Below, in pieces: positions 42,701 to 57,700 of a DNA stretch of 64,000 bases. The first letter of the stretch is position 1; every line of letters begins with the position of its first letter. Position numbers and translations under genes: made by a program. The notes beneath the pieces are model-generated. The model saw only the letters and a program-made list of their open reading frames with translations, ran no database searches and was not told the origin of the DNA. Source of the DNA: Erodium maritimum (taxonomy: Eukaryota; Streptophyta; Magnoliopsida; Geraniales; Geraniaceae); contig OY997589.1 in NCBI GenBank assembly GCA_963921825.1, forward strand, positions 21,101,735 to 21,165,734, given 5' to 3'.

Positions 42701-45700
42701 GATATACAGAACTCCGAAAACCGAGCGGTTGATGCATGTAAACCGTCTCACTGAGATGTCCGTGCAAAAATGCGTTCTTCACATCGAGCTGATGAATAGA
42801 CCAAGACTGAGAAACGGGTAGGCTGAGAACTGTGCGAATAGTAGAGGGTTTGACCACCGGGCTGAAAGTCTCCTCGCAGTCAACTCCTATCTACTGAGAT
42901 CTGCCATCCCCAACTAGCCGAGCTTTATAACGCTCAAAGGATCCGTCAGAGCGAGTCTTGTGGCGGAAAATCCACATGGACCTGATAATATTTTCTCCTG
43001 CAGGACGAGGAACTAGAACCCAAGTTTTATTGTTAAATAAAGCATTAATTTCATCTACCATTGCTGATTTCCAGTTCGGGTCATGTAGAGCATCCTTGGG
43101 GTTCCAAGGGATATGGGAAATGGTGGTGGTGGAGGATAAATTAAATGGAACTTTGGGTTTAATGATCCCCAATTTGCCACGGGTTACCATCGGATGAGCA
43201 GGAGCAGTGGATACTGGCGCGGGTGGGCTTGGCGCGGGTGGGCTCGGTGGGGGGCTCGGTGCAGATGGGTCCGTGCGGGTAGGAGAGATGGCCGGGCCGG
43301 AGAGGAAGGTTGGGGCGGACTCGTTGAAACAGGAGGCACATGCTGGTGGGTAGGCTGGGCCGTGGGTTGGTGAGGAGTCCGGGCTGGGCTGGTGACAGGG
43401 CATTGAGCAGGCCCAAATCGAGAGGGAAAGGCTGAGTCTGTAGGAAAAAAATATGGCTTTTCATAGCAGGGGATATATTGTCAGATAAGAAATCATATGA
43501 GTCAGGTGAGGCGGGTAATGTGGATGAGAATGGGAAAACCGTTTCATCAAATATAACATGCCTTGAAATAATAAATTTCTTAGTTGTCAAATCAAAACAT
43601 TTGTACCCCTTATGATTCGGTGGATAACCGACGAAGACACACGGCATAGATCGAGCCTGCAATTTATTTATAGAAGTGGAGGGAACGAGAGGAAAACACA
43701 AACAACCAAATATACGAAGGTGAGTGTAGGAGGGAGCACGTTTATACAAAGATAACGTGGGAGAGGAAAATTTTAGTAACTTAGAGGGAAGAATATTAGA
43801 CAAGTAAGTGGACATCGACAAGGCATGGTGCCAAAAAGAAGGTGGAACACAAGCGTGAAGAAGCAAAGTACGAACCATATTATTCAAGCTTCGAATCTTC
43901 CATTCAGCACGCCCGTTTTGAGAATAGGTGTGAGGACACGAGAAACGAAAAACCAATCCCGAGGATGCACTAAAGTCACGAAATGGAGTGTTGTCAAATT
44001 CTTTCCCATTGTCACACTGAAATGTTTTAATATCAATTTAATCTATTGTGTATTATTCCATTTGTAACTCTCTCTATATAGATACAATTTACAGGATAAT
44101 ATCAGTTTTAAACTATACAAAAATCTATCCTTAGAGTTTGAATAATATCAAACTCTCTATATCGGATAACATCACTAACACTGACCTTGATTTTTGATGA
44201 TAAAGCATGTCTCGAACCTCTTGAATGCATAATTCCTTTGAGAGGTTATTTCCTCTTGTCCTGTTACTTTACTTCAAAGTACAAGATCTTTCATTTATTG
44301 TTTGAGTTTGAGAGACCCATCACATATAAAAAAGAAGGCTCAACACAGTTATAAGATTCATTACTTGGTCCTTGTCTAAGTAAGAGACTAACAAAACTTT
44401 GAAATACTCATCATAAATAAAAAAGAAGGCTCAACACAAAGTATATTTTTAGAACCTAAAACTCAGTCTCAAGAATATGAATCTAAGTTTTGGACTAATT
44501 AATTAGATTAACAAGCTCTATTAGATTAAGGGGGTTTCTTGATCTTTCTTCCAGTTTTAGGTTGTTATGTTCTATTGTCTTTTTTTTCTTTCCCAATGTC
44601 TATTTATCCGTACCACTTGAAATGTTCCACTCCTTCTCCCCCTGGTCCTCACCTAAGGATCGAGGTGTAGCTCAGATAAAACCAGATAAATCGAGTTGAG
44701 ATTGACAAAGTGGTCAAGTACACACTTGTAATAACCATTATTAATATAATATTTTTTTTTGTGTTATACTGACGTATCAAATTTATTAGGATTATGTTTT
44801 ACTTTTTTATTCTTTTAACAAATGTCATCTCTATGCTTAGAAAACTGGTCGAATGTTTTTAACACGATTTATGCATCTCAAATTCTCTTCCAATAGAGGA
44901 TCGTGAAACTTTAAGTACAGAAGGAAAAAAAGAAAATGCCAAAAGCTAAAGGCCAAGAGTTGAGTGCTGTTTGTGTGAACAAAGGGGAACATGCCACCCT
45001 ATTTGCAAGCTACCTCAAAATGCCAAATAAATTTTGCATTAATAAATTGTTTTAATGACCCACAAATTATCATTAGAATAATACTCCTAATGATGATTAA
45101 TTAGTTGCATGGATTAGTTAAAAATAAATTGTTAGTGCTGAAATGATATGCATTAAAGTATCCTATGTGAACACCTGAAAAAATTGATCTTCTTCTAAAC
45201 TTCTGCGCCGATACGTTCGGAGTTACCAGGAGACGACCATGATAAACGGTTAGGATCATCTGTACATAGATCTGATTCCCACGTGGCGGCTGTTGTGTCG
45301 TTATGTGCACAGTGTAGCGTAGCAGCTGTACTGAAGATGAGTTGTCACCAATCAGACTGTCCGTTCTCATCTCTAGAGATTCATATTCGCTACAATTCTG
45401 CTTTTCTGCAGTTTCAAAATTCAACCCTCGTGATGACGACGCATGAGGTAGGCCCCATATCACATGGCACTACCAATACCAACATAAAAATGAAAGGAAA
45501 TATGGGACCCGCGACTAAAATACTGGGGACAACACATTTCCGGTGGGACCATTAGCTAATAGTAGCTGCTCTGTACACTGTTTCAGTAGAAAAAAAAGAG
45601 AGAGTTGAAGATAGGGCTGGGCAAAGATAACCGAGTTCACCGGCACCGCCCGTCACCGGCCGGAACCGTCACAGAAACCACCGGCGCCGGCGGTTTTCGG

Positions 45701-48700
45701 TGCCGGTGCCGGCGAGAAAAGCAACAAACCGACTGGATATTCGGTGGATGTCGGTTTTTGGAACTGAGAAACGGTGATTAACAGACCAACCGGGCCCAGT
45801 CCAAGTCTGATTCATAACCTGTCCAAGCCCAATCCATTTAAGCCAAACCCAATTTTCTTTAAACTTTCAGCCCACAATGAATTACAGCCCAATTCAAATA
45901 ACCCTAGTTTCACCCAACTCCTCCTATAAATACACTATCAAAGCACATGTGAAACAAAAACAAAACCCTATTTGCTTCTCCATGCCGCCTCAGCCAACAT
46001 GCAGTGTCTCTCCCTCTCCATTCTTCTTCGTTCTATGTTTATATCATCTACGACTCTCCATTCTTCTTCGTTCTATGTTTATATCATCTACGAGTATTTG
46101 ACTGAGATCTAATTTTTAGATCTGTGATGTAAACCATACTCTAAAATCTGTATATCGTTTATTTCTAGATTTGTTTGCCTCTTTCTTTTGGACTTAGGGT
46201 TAGTGTGTAATATTTTGAAACTGAGATCTTCTTGTTAAGATCAATGATGTGAATCACACAATAAGCCGTTCTTCATTTTTTTACTTGTTTATACTCTTCA
46301 GATTGGCTGTGAGTAGTGGCACTCAGATCTGTTATCATGTTCTTTTATTTTGAGTTATTTTTTTTTTATGTTTATATTTGCATGTTAGATCTATTTGTTA
46401 ATATTGCTAGATCTGTTAGTTTTATCCAATATAATTCTTTTTTTCTGAAATGAGGTATATGTAATTGTAATATATGAAATAATTGAGAAAACATGAATTA
46501 GTAATATTATGTATGTTTATATTATATTGAAAATAAATTAACTAATCGTATGCCATTTTAACTTATATTGTTCATTCATCTGTACATTCAAAATAATTTA
46601 GCATTAATATTTATTCGATTAAAGAATTTTATTGAAATTAATGAAAATGCAAATTTATATGTTAAAATAAAAACTGAGAGTTAAAATGGAAATTGATTAA
46701 AAACTGGCAAATTAAAATGAAGTTCAATTAGAAACCTAAGAGTTTAAATAAAGTCGGGCCTTAGTTATGAGGCCCAGTCTAAGGCCTTATGGGCTGGTTA
46801 AATCGGTTAAAAACCGTCGGTGGTGGTTAATTTAACCGTCCGGTTTTTTCTATTTTTGTCGGTTTCGGGGACGGGTCCGGTGGTTCCCTTTGCTCCACCG
46901 GGAGTCTCGGTTTTGGTGGGTCTTGAGCTCTGCGGTGCCGATTACCCGGCCGTGCCCACCCCTAGTTGAAGATGTGGAAAATGAACCCCCATCAAAATAA
47001 ATTATTTAAATAATAAAATATCTGTCTTGTGATAAGTACTTGTGTAATTGATTAGTAGCTCGGATTAATTGAGTTGTCACCGCAATTTCCCAATAACTTA
47101 CAAAAAAATATATACAAATTATTACGATAATTCCTTGTTTTCAGATGAAAAAAACAGTCTTGTACGGTAAATACTTTTTATTACATGACCTTAGAGGAGG
47201 AGGCACACGTGTACACACAACGTAAGAGTACAGAGTTGTCGCACAATCACAAAAGCATGTCAGGAGATATAAGAGAAGAGAAGGTTGAAGAAAGAAGGTG
47301 GGGCCGCCATGTGCATCTCTGATGATGATCTTCAACCAGATCGACGACTTAGATCGTCCAGCACGTTTCGCGCTACTTGCCAAAACCGTACAGTTCAACA
47401 CCCATAAATATCACTACAACTGATTATATTTATTTTATTTTAAAGGAAACAGACATCTTACTTTTCTGTGGGTAGGGAACAGCGAATACTGTTTTTATCC
47501 TGAGATCCGACGTCGTTTCATGCAGAGCCCCCTCAGCCGCGTGGCAGTTTCTGTGTTAGTGTGCGTTGAGTTCAACGTCGTCGTCAACTTAAAAAAAAAA
47601 AGAACAAGTTAGGCTCCAAAGTCTATGCAGACACGTAGTTGTGGGATCCAATCATGTGGCTCTTCTTTCCATACTCTTTACTTTAATCATCTCTTGTCTT
47701 TTCTCTTATTCCTTTTTTTTTTAAAACGAAACCATTTAGGTATTTTATTTGAAATGACGGATAATACATAACGGTGTATTCGGAATAAGGAATCCGGACC
47801 ACGAAAGAACAAGCACAGAATGGGTTTTTCGAGTTAACCAATGAGCTGCTCCGTTCGTTGTCATATCTAGACACTCGAGTTTCACATGCTCGAGAGTAGA
47901 AATGATAGAACGACATTCAATTAGAATGCGTCCTACCGATGAAAACAGCGGGTTACTACCCAGAATCAGCTGCACCACATACTGTGCATCGCTTTTGATC
48001 ACGACCTTAGTGTGTCCCTATTTCCAAGTCCACTGGAGAGCTCAGAGAATGACCTTAGCTTCAACATATTCCAGACTTAATTTTCCCCATATGATACCGT
48101 TATTTCCGTCCACAATGCAACCTCTATCATTCCTGCAAATCCAAACCCATCCCATTTGCTTTGTTTCAGCAAAAAAGCCCCGTCAACATTAATAGAACAC
48201 CAATCCCGCGGGGGAGGTGACCAGCCCACCTCCCTTCTCAGCTTCGGTGCTTGAGATCCGGTTTGCATTTTTGCATGTGCTTCCGACCAATTACATAGTT
48301 GGCTGCGAACTGTGGCATCTAGGGCTTCCGCTGTCTGGATAAACTGATCCCAGACGACTCCATTTCTGGCTTTCCAAATTTCACACAATGTTATAGTGAT
48401 ACGAGATTTTATTCCCATATCTGAACCCGCCAGGACAGTCGTTAACCAGGATTCAATAGTGTGATGTAGCATGATTTGTGTTTGGACATTGTATCTTGAC
48501 CAGACTTCTTTGGCGAACTTAAACTGAAGGAGTGGGTGGGATGTAGTCCCTCTATCCGAATTGCAAATGGGGCACACTTCCATAATAGGGACATATTTTG
48601 TCCGGAGGTTTGCTGCTACCTGCAATGTACCTGAGATGGCACGCCAAAGGAATACCTTGATCCGAGGATGTGTATTTAGGTCTCATACTCTTGTCTAGAC

Positions 48701-51700
48701 CGAGACTCTTCTATAGGGTTGTCATCTTCAATTTCCCCTAGCTAACAGGCGGTAACCCTCCTTACAAGTGTATATACCTTGGGTATTATGTGTCTAATAC
48801 CACTTGTCCTTACTACCGGCCATAGGTGGGGGAACCTGTAAAATATCCTAAATAATAGGAGGTGGAAAAGTTGGGTCAATTTAATCGAGTCCCTAGAATC
48901 CATAGTAGATGGAGCTAGTTCCGATACCTGAAGATTAGGCGAACCTGTAGTGTGGATCGGGATACTAGGGTTGATCCTCATTAACCACGGTATCCCTTCG
49001 GCCTGTGTAGTTTTTCCATCACCAATTGTTTTTCGCAAGCCCTTCCGGAGAAGTTCCTGAGTGGCTATCACTCCCGACCATAGTTGACTCGGGTTCCGAC
49101 CCCCATCTACCGTGAGAAAGTCATCTTAGAATACGAGTTATCCACAATTCCGGTTCATAATGAAACTTCCATCCCATTTTTTCTAGCATAACCACGTTCA
49201 TGTCATGCATATCCCGGAATCTCATTCCCCCAACCTCCTTAGGACGACATAGTTTCGCCCAATCTTGCCAAATGATTGGTTTATTTTCCCTCGGGGTGCC
49301 TGCCCACCAGTACATGGCTAGTGCCACATGTATATGGTCGATCGAGCCTTTCAGGAGGAGGAAAATGCTCATGGCATAAATGGGGAGGGCCTGTAGGGTC
49401 GAGCCTTTCTGTTTTTGCTTCTTGTTTTTCTTTTTAAGAAAAGGTTAAGCCTTTTGGTTCCCCTTGTGTTGGAACCCCTCTGTTATTGTTGGTTGCTACC
49501 CTGCTTCTACTTGAATCAGGGTTTTCCGATTCCTTTCCTGGATTCGGTCATATTAATAAATTTTCGAGCTTATAAAAAAAATGTGTGAGAGTTGATTTTT
49601 ATGGAAGGATAACTATCGTTGTAAGAGCAACGACTATATTTAAAATTTGTTGAAAAAAAATATCAAAAATACATACCATTTCATTGAATCAAACGTCTTC
49701 AAAAATACATATGATTTTTATTAAGAGAAGCATATTTGAAAATACATAAAATTAGATAACACATCAAACTAAATGTTCTCGGATAAAAACATTATCAAAG
49801 TATAGCTATTCATTCCTTGTGTTTGGAAAAAATGAGCATATATTAGTTTTGATGTGTCCTTATCATTTTTTTTGGAAATGATGTACTTCATTGAATTATT
49901 TCTAAACATTACAAACAACAACACAAAGGGGAAAACCCAACAAGTCGAGATACAGGTCGGTATCCCCTGTCAAAACAGATGTGATCCGGCACAATAGACT
50001 GAAAAAAAACAAATACTTTGAAAAAAAGAGATAGAAGAGGTCCGACAATTGGAGATTCACACAATAACGCGAGTCTTAGGTTCTAAATACCCCAAAAGGT
50101 GGTTGTCCTAGCTCAAAGGGGGGATACAGAAACTCGCCATAAGGAACACGATCCTCCCAGATAGGGCCATGAGAAAGTTGGGAGGTAAAAATCTCAAACC
50201 TCCCAACCATAAAGACGCCTATCATAGTTCTCAAAGAGGCTGCTTACCAGCTTTCGTCGAAAAACATGGATGGGAGGGAGTTTGTCCATCGTGTACAACA
50301 TGGTCAATGTCCATCAAATCAAAAGCTCGCTTCTTGGTACTATTTGTAACTTCTATTGCTTGATTTTCTTTCTGCCGAGAAAGCTCTTTCATATTCTTTG
50401 CCTCACGCAGGCCTCTCTTAACGGACTATTTCTTCTGAATCTCCTTCTTTGGCTTCCCTAGGGTTGACGAAAGCTCTTTCTACTGATCAATATTCCCCAA
50501 GATCTCGTGATGAGGAGTAGGCTAGATCGAATGGATCTAGGGTAGCTTCTTATATGATTGTGATCCCCCACCTTCCTGATTTATCGTAACCTCTCAAGCG
50601 AGGGGGGTCTTCGACTCCTTCAGGTTAGGCAGAACTATAGATTGAATGACATGCGAGGTTGGGAAGGATACTATGTATCCATCACCATTCGTAGGGGCAT
50701 GCTGACTACTACGAATTTTAGGTAGGACTGTACGTTGAAACTCGAGCGATCCTCAGGTGGGAATGTGGTCTTCCTTGCGGATGTCTTGGGGTATTAGATT
50801 AGGATCCATTTTTCATTGAGAACCTTCAAAAGAAATAGAGGACTTTGGGTCCACATGGGTTCACATCATCGTGAGTGGAGCCAAAGGTGGATCGCGTCTT
50901 CCTAGTCCGATCGAAAATACCCTTCCGTTTGCATAATCAGTAGGGCTCGTAGAGACTCCCTATATCTTTCAACTAGCTGGTCCACACTTGGGAAGACTAC
51001 CATGCAAACCTGGTTTATGTGTCCGAGTCGATCACACCAATAACAAAAGTCGGGCAGTTTTTCATATTCTAACCGCGTCGTGAAATGCTCCATAAGGTCA
51101 TCAAATCGGATCTTTATATGGAGACGGAGCGGACGGGTGGCATCCATCTCCACCCGAAGCCATTGAAACGTATCCTAGTCCCTTGGTTGATCAGGTTGAT
51201 TTGGGTTGCTCGGTCTTCATATTTCTATTTCCCTCTCCAAGTTGGAGGCTATGAAAGCTCTCATTTTGGATGTTCTAGCCTCTATTAGAATGTCATAGGC
51301 TCTTACCGACATGCGTACATGCCGAAAGAGAAACATTTACGGTTGGGTGCGTGGAGGTAAATGAGTAAGAAGAAACACCATAGAAGGACCACGACTCCCT
51401 AGCTCTAATTCCATCCAACGCGACTTGAGAAGGGAAGAAGAAGGCGACGATTTTATCCGTCAGAGGCTGGACCATAAGTCCTCTCACTCCCCAAGTATTA
51501 GCTATCAAGGTACAAAGTGGTCGAGGCCTTACTCGTTTGTCGGCTAATTGACAACCAATAAGGGCATACTGTACCGGGCATCGTCCACAGCTAGAACCCT
51601 GTTAGCTGGGATGTCAATGACCGCATCCTCGTCGTCAACTTCTTCACTATGTTAGCCTTCGTTGGAGACCTCAATTAGCTTCACTTGGAGGGTCTCCAAA

Positions 51701-54700
51701 GCGGCCGTATTGGGAAACTGATTTGAAATGGAGGAAGCAGAGGTGGACGCTCGATGGCAAAGGTCCGGTCTTTCACCTAAAAGGGCACCCTTTGCATGTT
51801 GCTTAGGAGGCCATAGATTGCAGGAAAGAGCGAAGGTATGAGTTGAAGATGAGGTTATGAGTGTGTTAGGAGTCGGGAGTAACGGAGGTGGAGGAGGGGT
51901 AAATGTTTACAACGATGGAGAGGTCGGTGAGGCAGAGAGTTTATTTGAGGGCAGGGAGAGCTGTGAGATACTGGTCGAAATATAGGGAGGTGGGGATAGT
52001 GGGGAAGAGGACGAGCACGTAGAAGAAGGAAGCTCCATGGAGTTCTGGCAAGGAGAGGACGAGGAGGGAGATGGACCTAGTTCCATCATCACCAACCTCG
52101 AAAGAAAAGTGGCGAATGAATACTCAGACATAGAGCACACGGGGAGGGGATCAAGACACAATTTTTCAAGATTTATCATTCTTTTCTTAATTCACTTGAA
52201 AGTTCGTTTTTTCATGTCTATATTAGTAACTTAAGCTCTGCCTTCTCGATCAAACACAGATTGAGGTGTGATTCTATTCTCACATATAGATGGCTTCATA
52301 ACATGACTATTCGCTAGACATGAGAATAGGAAAATTGTAATCGCAACAAAATAGTGAACTCTATCCATTTTGGTAGTGAGATGAGTTTAAAAACTAGTTT
52401 TAAAGATTAGACTATTGCGGTTTGGATTATTTTGATGAACATTTGTTATCTCTAAATGTCGGTGCCTTATCATTGTAGAATCATCAAAGCGTTCTATTGA
52501 CGGATTTATTGAACTCGTTCAAAAAGTTGTCTCCAAATAATACTCATTATAAATGGTTTCGTATGTATATGAAAATAATACATTGGTCCTCTTTGGTTTG
52601 TTAATTATGATAAATACTTTAAAAAAATTGCTTTTTCCTATATCATTGGATTTTGGATAAAATATTACAATATCTGAAAGATGTGAAGCAATTCAAATAT
52701 TGATTTATAAAAACAGAAATAGTATTACTAAAAGATAGACGACTCATAGGTTATATAACCTGGGCTGTAACTCGTAAGCTATGTACTAAAATTGAAATGT
52801 GAAAACATGAAGTAAAACTAGCCCATGAAAATTTGGAGATTATTGATGTATCGAACAATGTCGAGTGAGTGACGACTACTATGAAAATATTCGATGGATG
52901 ATCATGTAGGAGACTTGGTTGACCCTTCCTTGTTGAGCTGGTTCAGCATAAATGGATGTTTCTCCCATCCAAGTTAACAATGTCTGTTGTCATCCCTCAG
53001 ACAGATGTGAAAACCTCGTTAATGGTAGTGTGTTAAATATTGTCCGACTTGACAAGAGGTGAAATAACACCTGATGGAACCGACTCCATCTTAGGTGTGA
53101 TGACTAGGGGTTATCCATATAGTTATCTGCCCTTATGCATTCGGATAGGCGAAGGCGTTTCCTGCCCATCTCTTGTTAAGTTGTTACCATTACTATATCC
53201 CTCGAACCCCTTAATGGGTCCTCTAAACTCTAGACCAGGGGATTAGGTTTATTTACCGGATCGCACGATCTGATGTCATTGTAAATCTCGAAGGTGACAT
53301 TCGTCTTTGTTGGTACGTTACTAGATGTAATCTTGTTAATCTCGATCACACTCTATCAATAATCAGGACGCCAAGCCAACACCAGTGTTCTAAAAATCGG
53401 GCCTAGGCGGGGATTAATCGGGACTTAGATGGGAGATTTTAGAACACCTATCCGATCTTAACAAACTAGGGGCAACAAGCGGTTTTGAAAAAATTGGGTC
53501 ACTATTGTCTTCCACCGAGGTGAGGATTAATCAACGCCTAGGAGAATTTTTTTTTCAACACTAATATGATTTTTATGTTTTTTTTGATAAGCGAAAGAAT
53601 TTATTAGGCAAACGTTCTACAAGTAAGTAAAATGATGCAAGAAAAGCATTCCTAAAAAGGATCTTTTCCCCAAACCAAAACAGGCATAAAGCCAACAAAC
53701 AAACAAAAAACAGAACAGGGAGTATACTAAACAGAGCACCGCCCTCCATGTCTACTTCCTATCTGGATTTAAGCAAAGAAATCGGTTAGAAACCGAAATA
53801 GGAGTTACTTCCGGAATAACCTCAATCTCGCTATCCTCAACGTCCTCCTCATCCTCAATCTGTTGTGGGGTTGCAAAACCTGGGGGCTTGACACCTGTCT
53901 TTTTCACAAATCGCTTGCTAAAGGTCCACGTGCCTTCTTTACTTTGTTTTGCAATATCGATAGTGAAGCTTCCCGCAGGACCCCCTTTATCAGCCGATGT
54001 TTTGGCTCTTGTCTGATAAAAAACAGTTGGAGGCACTGTCTTTTTTGGTTGTCCCTTTTTTGGACGACCACGCTTTTTTGGAACCTCTACGGGGATACTC
54101 GTTTTACTTAGGAGAATATCTTTCCACGGACTAACTTGACACCTGTCTTCCAAAAATGGTTCTCCACCCTGAGGTTTAAAAACCTGCATGCCTGAACCCG
54201 AGCCCACATCAACCGTCGAACCCAGATCAGTACCAATGCGTTTAAAAATGTCGAAAAAGCTCGGATCGCTGGCTGACTTATGTGCTTCTGGACCTGGGCC
54301 ACCACTCAGCCCTTTAGCTGCCCCAAGACCAACTACAATACTGTTTACCGGGCCTGCTTCATAAATACTCGGCCCAAGTCCATCACAAACTGGTCCAGAT
54401 GCCACTTCACCACGCAACGCTTCATCGCGCGATTGCTTCTCCAAATGCGCGCGCGTGGAATCAGATTCCAAACCATAGCCCACTACAACACGGGCTACTA
54501 CGGATTGGGCTTTATCTCTTTTAGTATGGGCCTGATGCCCATCTTCAGAACACTTCAAAACGGAAACACCCGACGCGTTTTTCCCTTCTTCCCCAACGAT
54601 ATCACACGCTGCCGCCGAATCCAAATCGCGTGTATCCCTTAAATCACGCGAATTTGAAACACTCAAATCACGCAAAAATGGCTCCCTCAAATCACGAGAT

Positions 54701-57700
54701 GAAGCTGGACTGGAAAGGAAAGTTTGACGCGTAACCGGGACTGCGGCCTCTTCGTCCAGCGTCGCCGGAACTGTAGCTGGCCGTCGAGATAAGGCTAAGA
54801 ACAACACATACCCGTTTATCTTGAAGCCATTGAAGGTTTCCACAACCTTTTCAGCAGCTCCTGAGGACGAAAAAGCTACAAAACCGAACCTTTTACCTCC
54901 CCTGTTCGCGCGCCTCGGAACAGAGCATCCTGCTATGTCTCCAAACGCTCCAAAGGTGTGACGAACCCATTCCTCAGACGAATCATAAGGTAAATTGCGT
55001 ATATAGACCTCGTTAGGGATAACTTCTATCGAGATCACCGGACTCTGACGTGCACGAGCCATCGAATCTCGCTGAGCTCCGGACTCCGTTGACTTCGAGA
55101 TAGATGTTGCATCAATTGGGTTCGGCTTCTCCCCTACCACAGCTGGAGTCTCCTCATCCTTCCCAACCGGACTTGCTTCAAATCTCGAAAGTGGTCGAGA
55201 TTTTCCAGAAACTCGTCGGAAACCCTTCTTGCCCGGTGATGGAAATCCACCACCAAACTTAGACGGCTGGACAAACTCATACTCACCTTCCTTAGGATTG
55301 GTAACGGATCCGGCAACAACTTGACAATATTTGCCATACAAGGAAATCAAGGTTGAACAAAATGTGGAAAAAGGGAGCAAATCCCTACCCTGTTCAAACC
55401 GGCGAGGAGAAGTTCTCTTCCGGTGAATATTCATGGATGTGCATGCTTTTTATGTTTTTACCTTCAACATTTATCATTAATCACTTCTTCTTCTTCAAAT
55501 ATATTTTACATATATATTTTTTATTTCTGAAGTTAATTATAAAACTAATAATTATTGATAACATATACTTACATCTTAAATATTTGTGGATGTTAATGCA
55601 ACTACTTATTCATTGACATTTTTTTCTTATCTTTTGAGTATAAATGTATAATACCATATTATTTATGACCCCCTTCTTCAATCCTAGTCGCCGCCCCTCT
55701 AAGCTCACCAATTTTTGCCGACGACGTCATGGTCTCCAGCCTTGGACGTCGTCCGTAGGTCCCCTTGGTCTCCTGCTTTGTTTCCCCCTGCTTCAACCCC
55801 CCCCCCCCCCCCCCCGTTTCCCCTTTTACCCATTTCCTCTCAAGGCTGGCGCCGGTTTTCGTCGTTTACGGTGTCCGGCGTCCAACGTCCATGTCCGTCT
55901 CCAGCTAATGCTGTTTTGGTGCCAACAGTCGCGCAAGGTGGGTTTGAGCGGTGATGGGCAGCTCCGACGCCTCGTTACGCTGCAGATCCGGCATGAACGG
56001 TTACCTTTAGCGAGGATCTAGAGTTTGCATTTTCTAGATTCCTCGGGTCAAGGTCCCTTGTCGGACGGTGGCGACTCTGAATCGGCCAAGTTTATTTTTT
56101 TTCCTTTCGTTTTACAGATTTTCAATAACTGCACTTGGTGCAGATTGGGTGTGCACTAGTTGCACGGTTTGGTGTGCCCGTTATGTGGCACGGTTTGGTG
56201 TGAACGTTGTTGCACTTTTGATGTGCACGTTATTTGCACGTTCTAGGGCGCCTTATTTTGCGTTCTGGTTTTGGTAGGGAGTCGGTAATATTATAGGATA
56301 GTTAGTATGTAGTCTGTAATATTTATCGTTCGCTTGTGCGCTTTCATCAGATTGTACGTATGTCACTTTGACTGATATATAAAATTGATGCCTCCCGTTT
56401 TTCATCAAAAAAAATATAATAACATATTAATTTTAAAATTATTTATTTTAGTTTTTTAATTCTTTATAAGGATATTAATGTTATTTATGTGAATATTTTT
56501 GTCATTTAAGGGTATAAATGTAAGAAATATATATATTTTAATGTTTTTTCTTGTCACGCCCAAAATCCAGTTTTGACCGGACTCGAGACGTGAACTAAAA
56601 TAATAATAATGAAAGGAAAAATTAAACGAAATAAACCTCCAGAATTAGTTCCAAAATAAAACAACTCCGATAAACATGAGTCAAACACTCAATTCCAACA
56701 AGTAAAACATCGTTTAGTATGAAAATAGAAAGTACGTCTCTACTACAAGTAACCCCCCCGGGACCCTCAATGAGCTCCCGAGCCCTGAGACGTCCTCTAA
56801 GCCTACTCACCAACGAAACCTGTAAAACAGTAAAAATAGAGGGGGTGAGCTTACGCTTAGTAGGGAAAAGTAGTAAAGGGAAAAAGGACTCCCGCTCCAT
56901 CACCAAATTTCTCGATTAGTAATACTTACTAAAAAGACAACACAAATAGAGATCAAAATGAACACAACTTATTCGCCAATAGCAACAACCTAAAGAAATA
57001 GACGAATACCGAAATATAAGATAATTAAACCACGAGACTCCGATCCACACACGAGCTCAACATATCGTACCGGAAACGCACATCGGCCTAGATATCTTCC
57101 CGGAACACACAACATCGGGGTGAAACAAATACATCATACCGGAATACCCCTCGGTCCATATGTCTTCCCGGAACACATAGCATCGGGGTGAAACAACATA
57201 CATCATACCGGAAACGCACATCGGCCTAGATGTCTTCCCGGAAACGCACATCGGGGCAAGCAACAATACACCATACCGGAAACGCACATCGGTCTAGGTG
57301 TCTTCCCGTAAACATACCTCGGGGCAACAACAACATACCTCATATCGGAAACGCACATCGGCCTAAAGGTCTTCCCGGAAACACACATCGGGGTAAACAA
57401 ACAATACCACACAATACCAAACCAAAACACGTTACACCGAACTCATCATACCAATAAGGCTTACCGACACAACTTACCAAGCACGCCACATTGGTCTATC
57501 ATTCACCCGATCATATCACAAGGAAAAAATCATATCACATTCAACACATTCATTCAACCAATCATGTCACGAAGCAACCATTCATATCACATTCATCGTA
57601 ATTCATATAGTTTAATGTGATTCTTAGATTAACCAAAGGATATACTATACACCGACATTTAAGGACGATTAACCACAATTAAACACAACCAACAATCAAT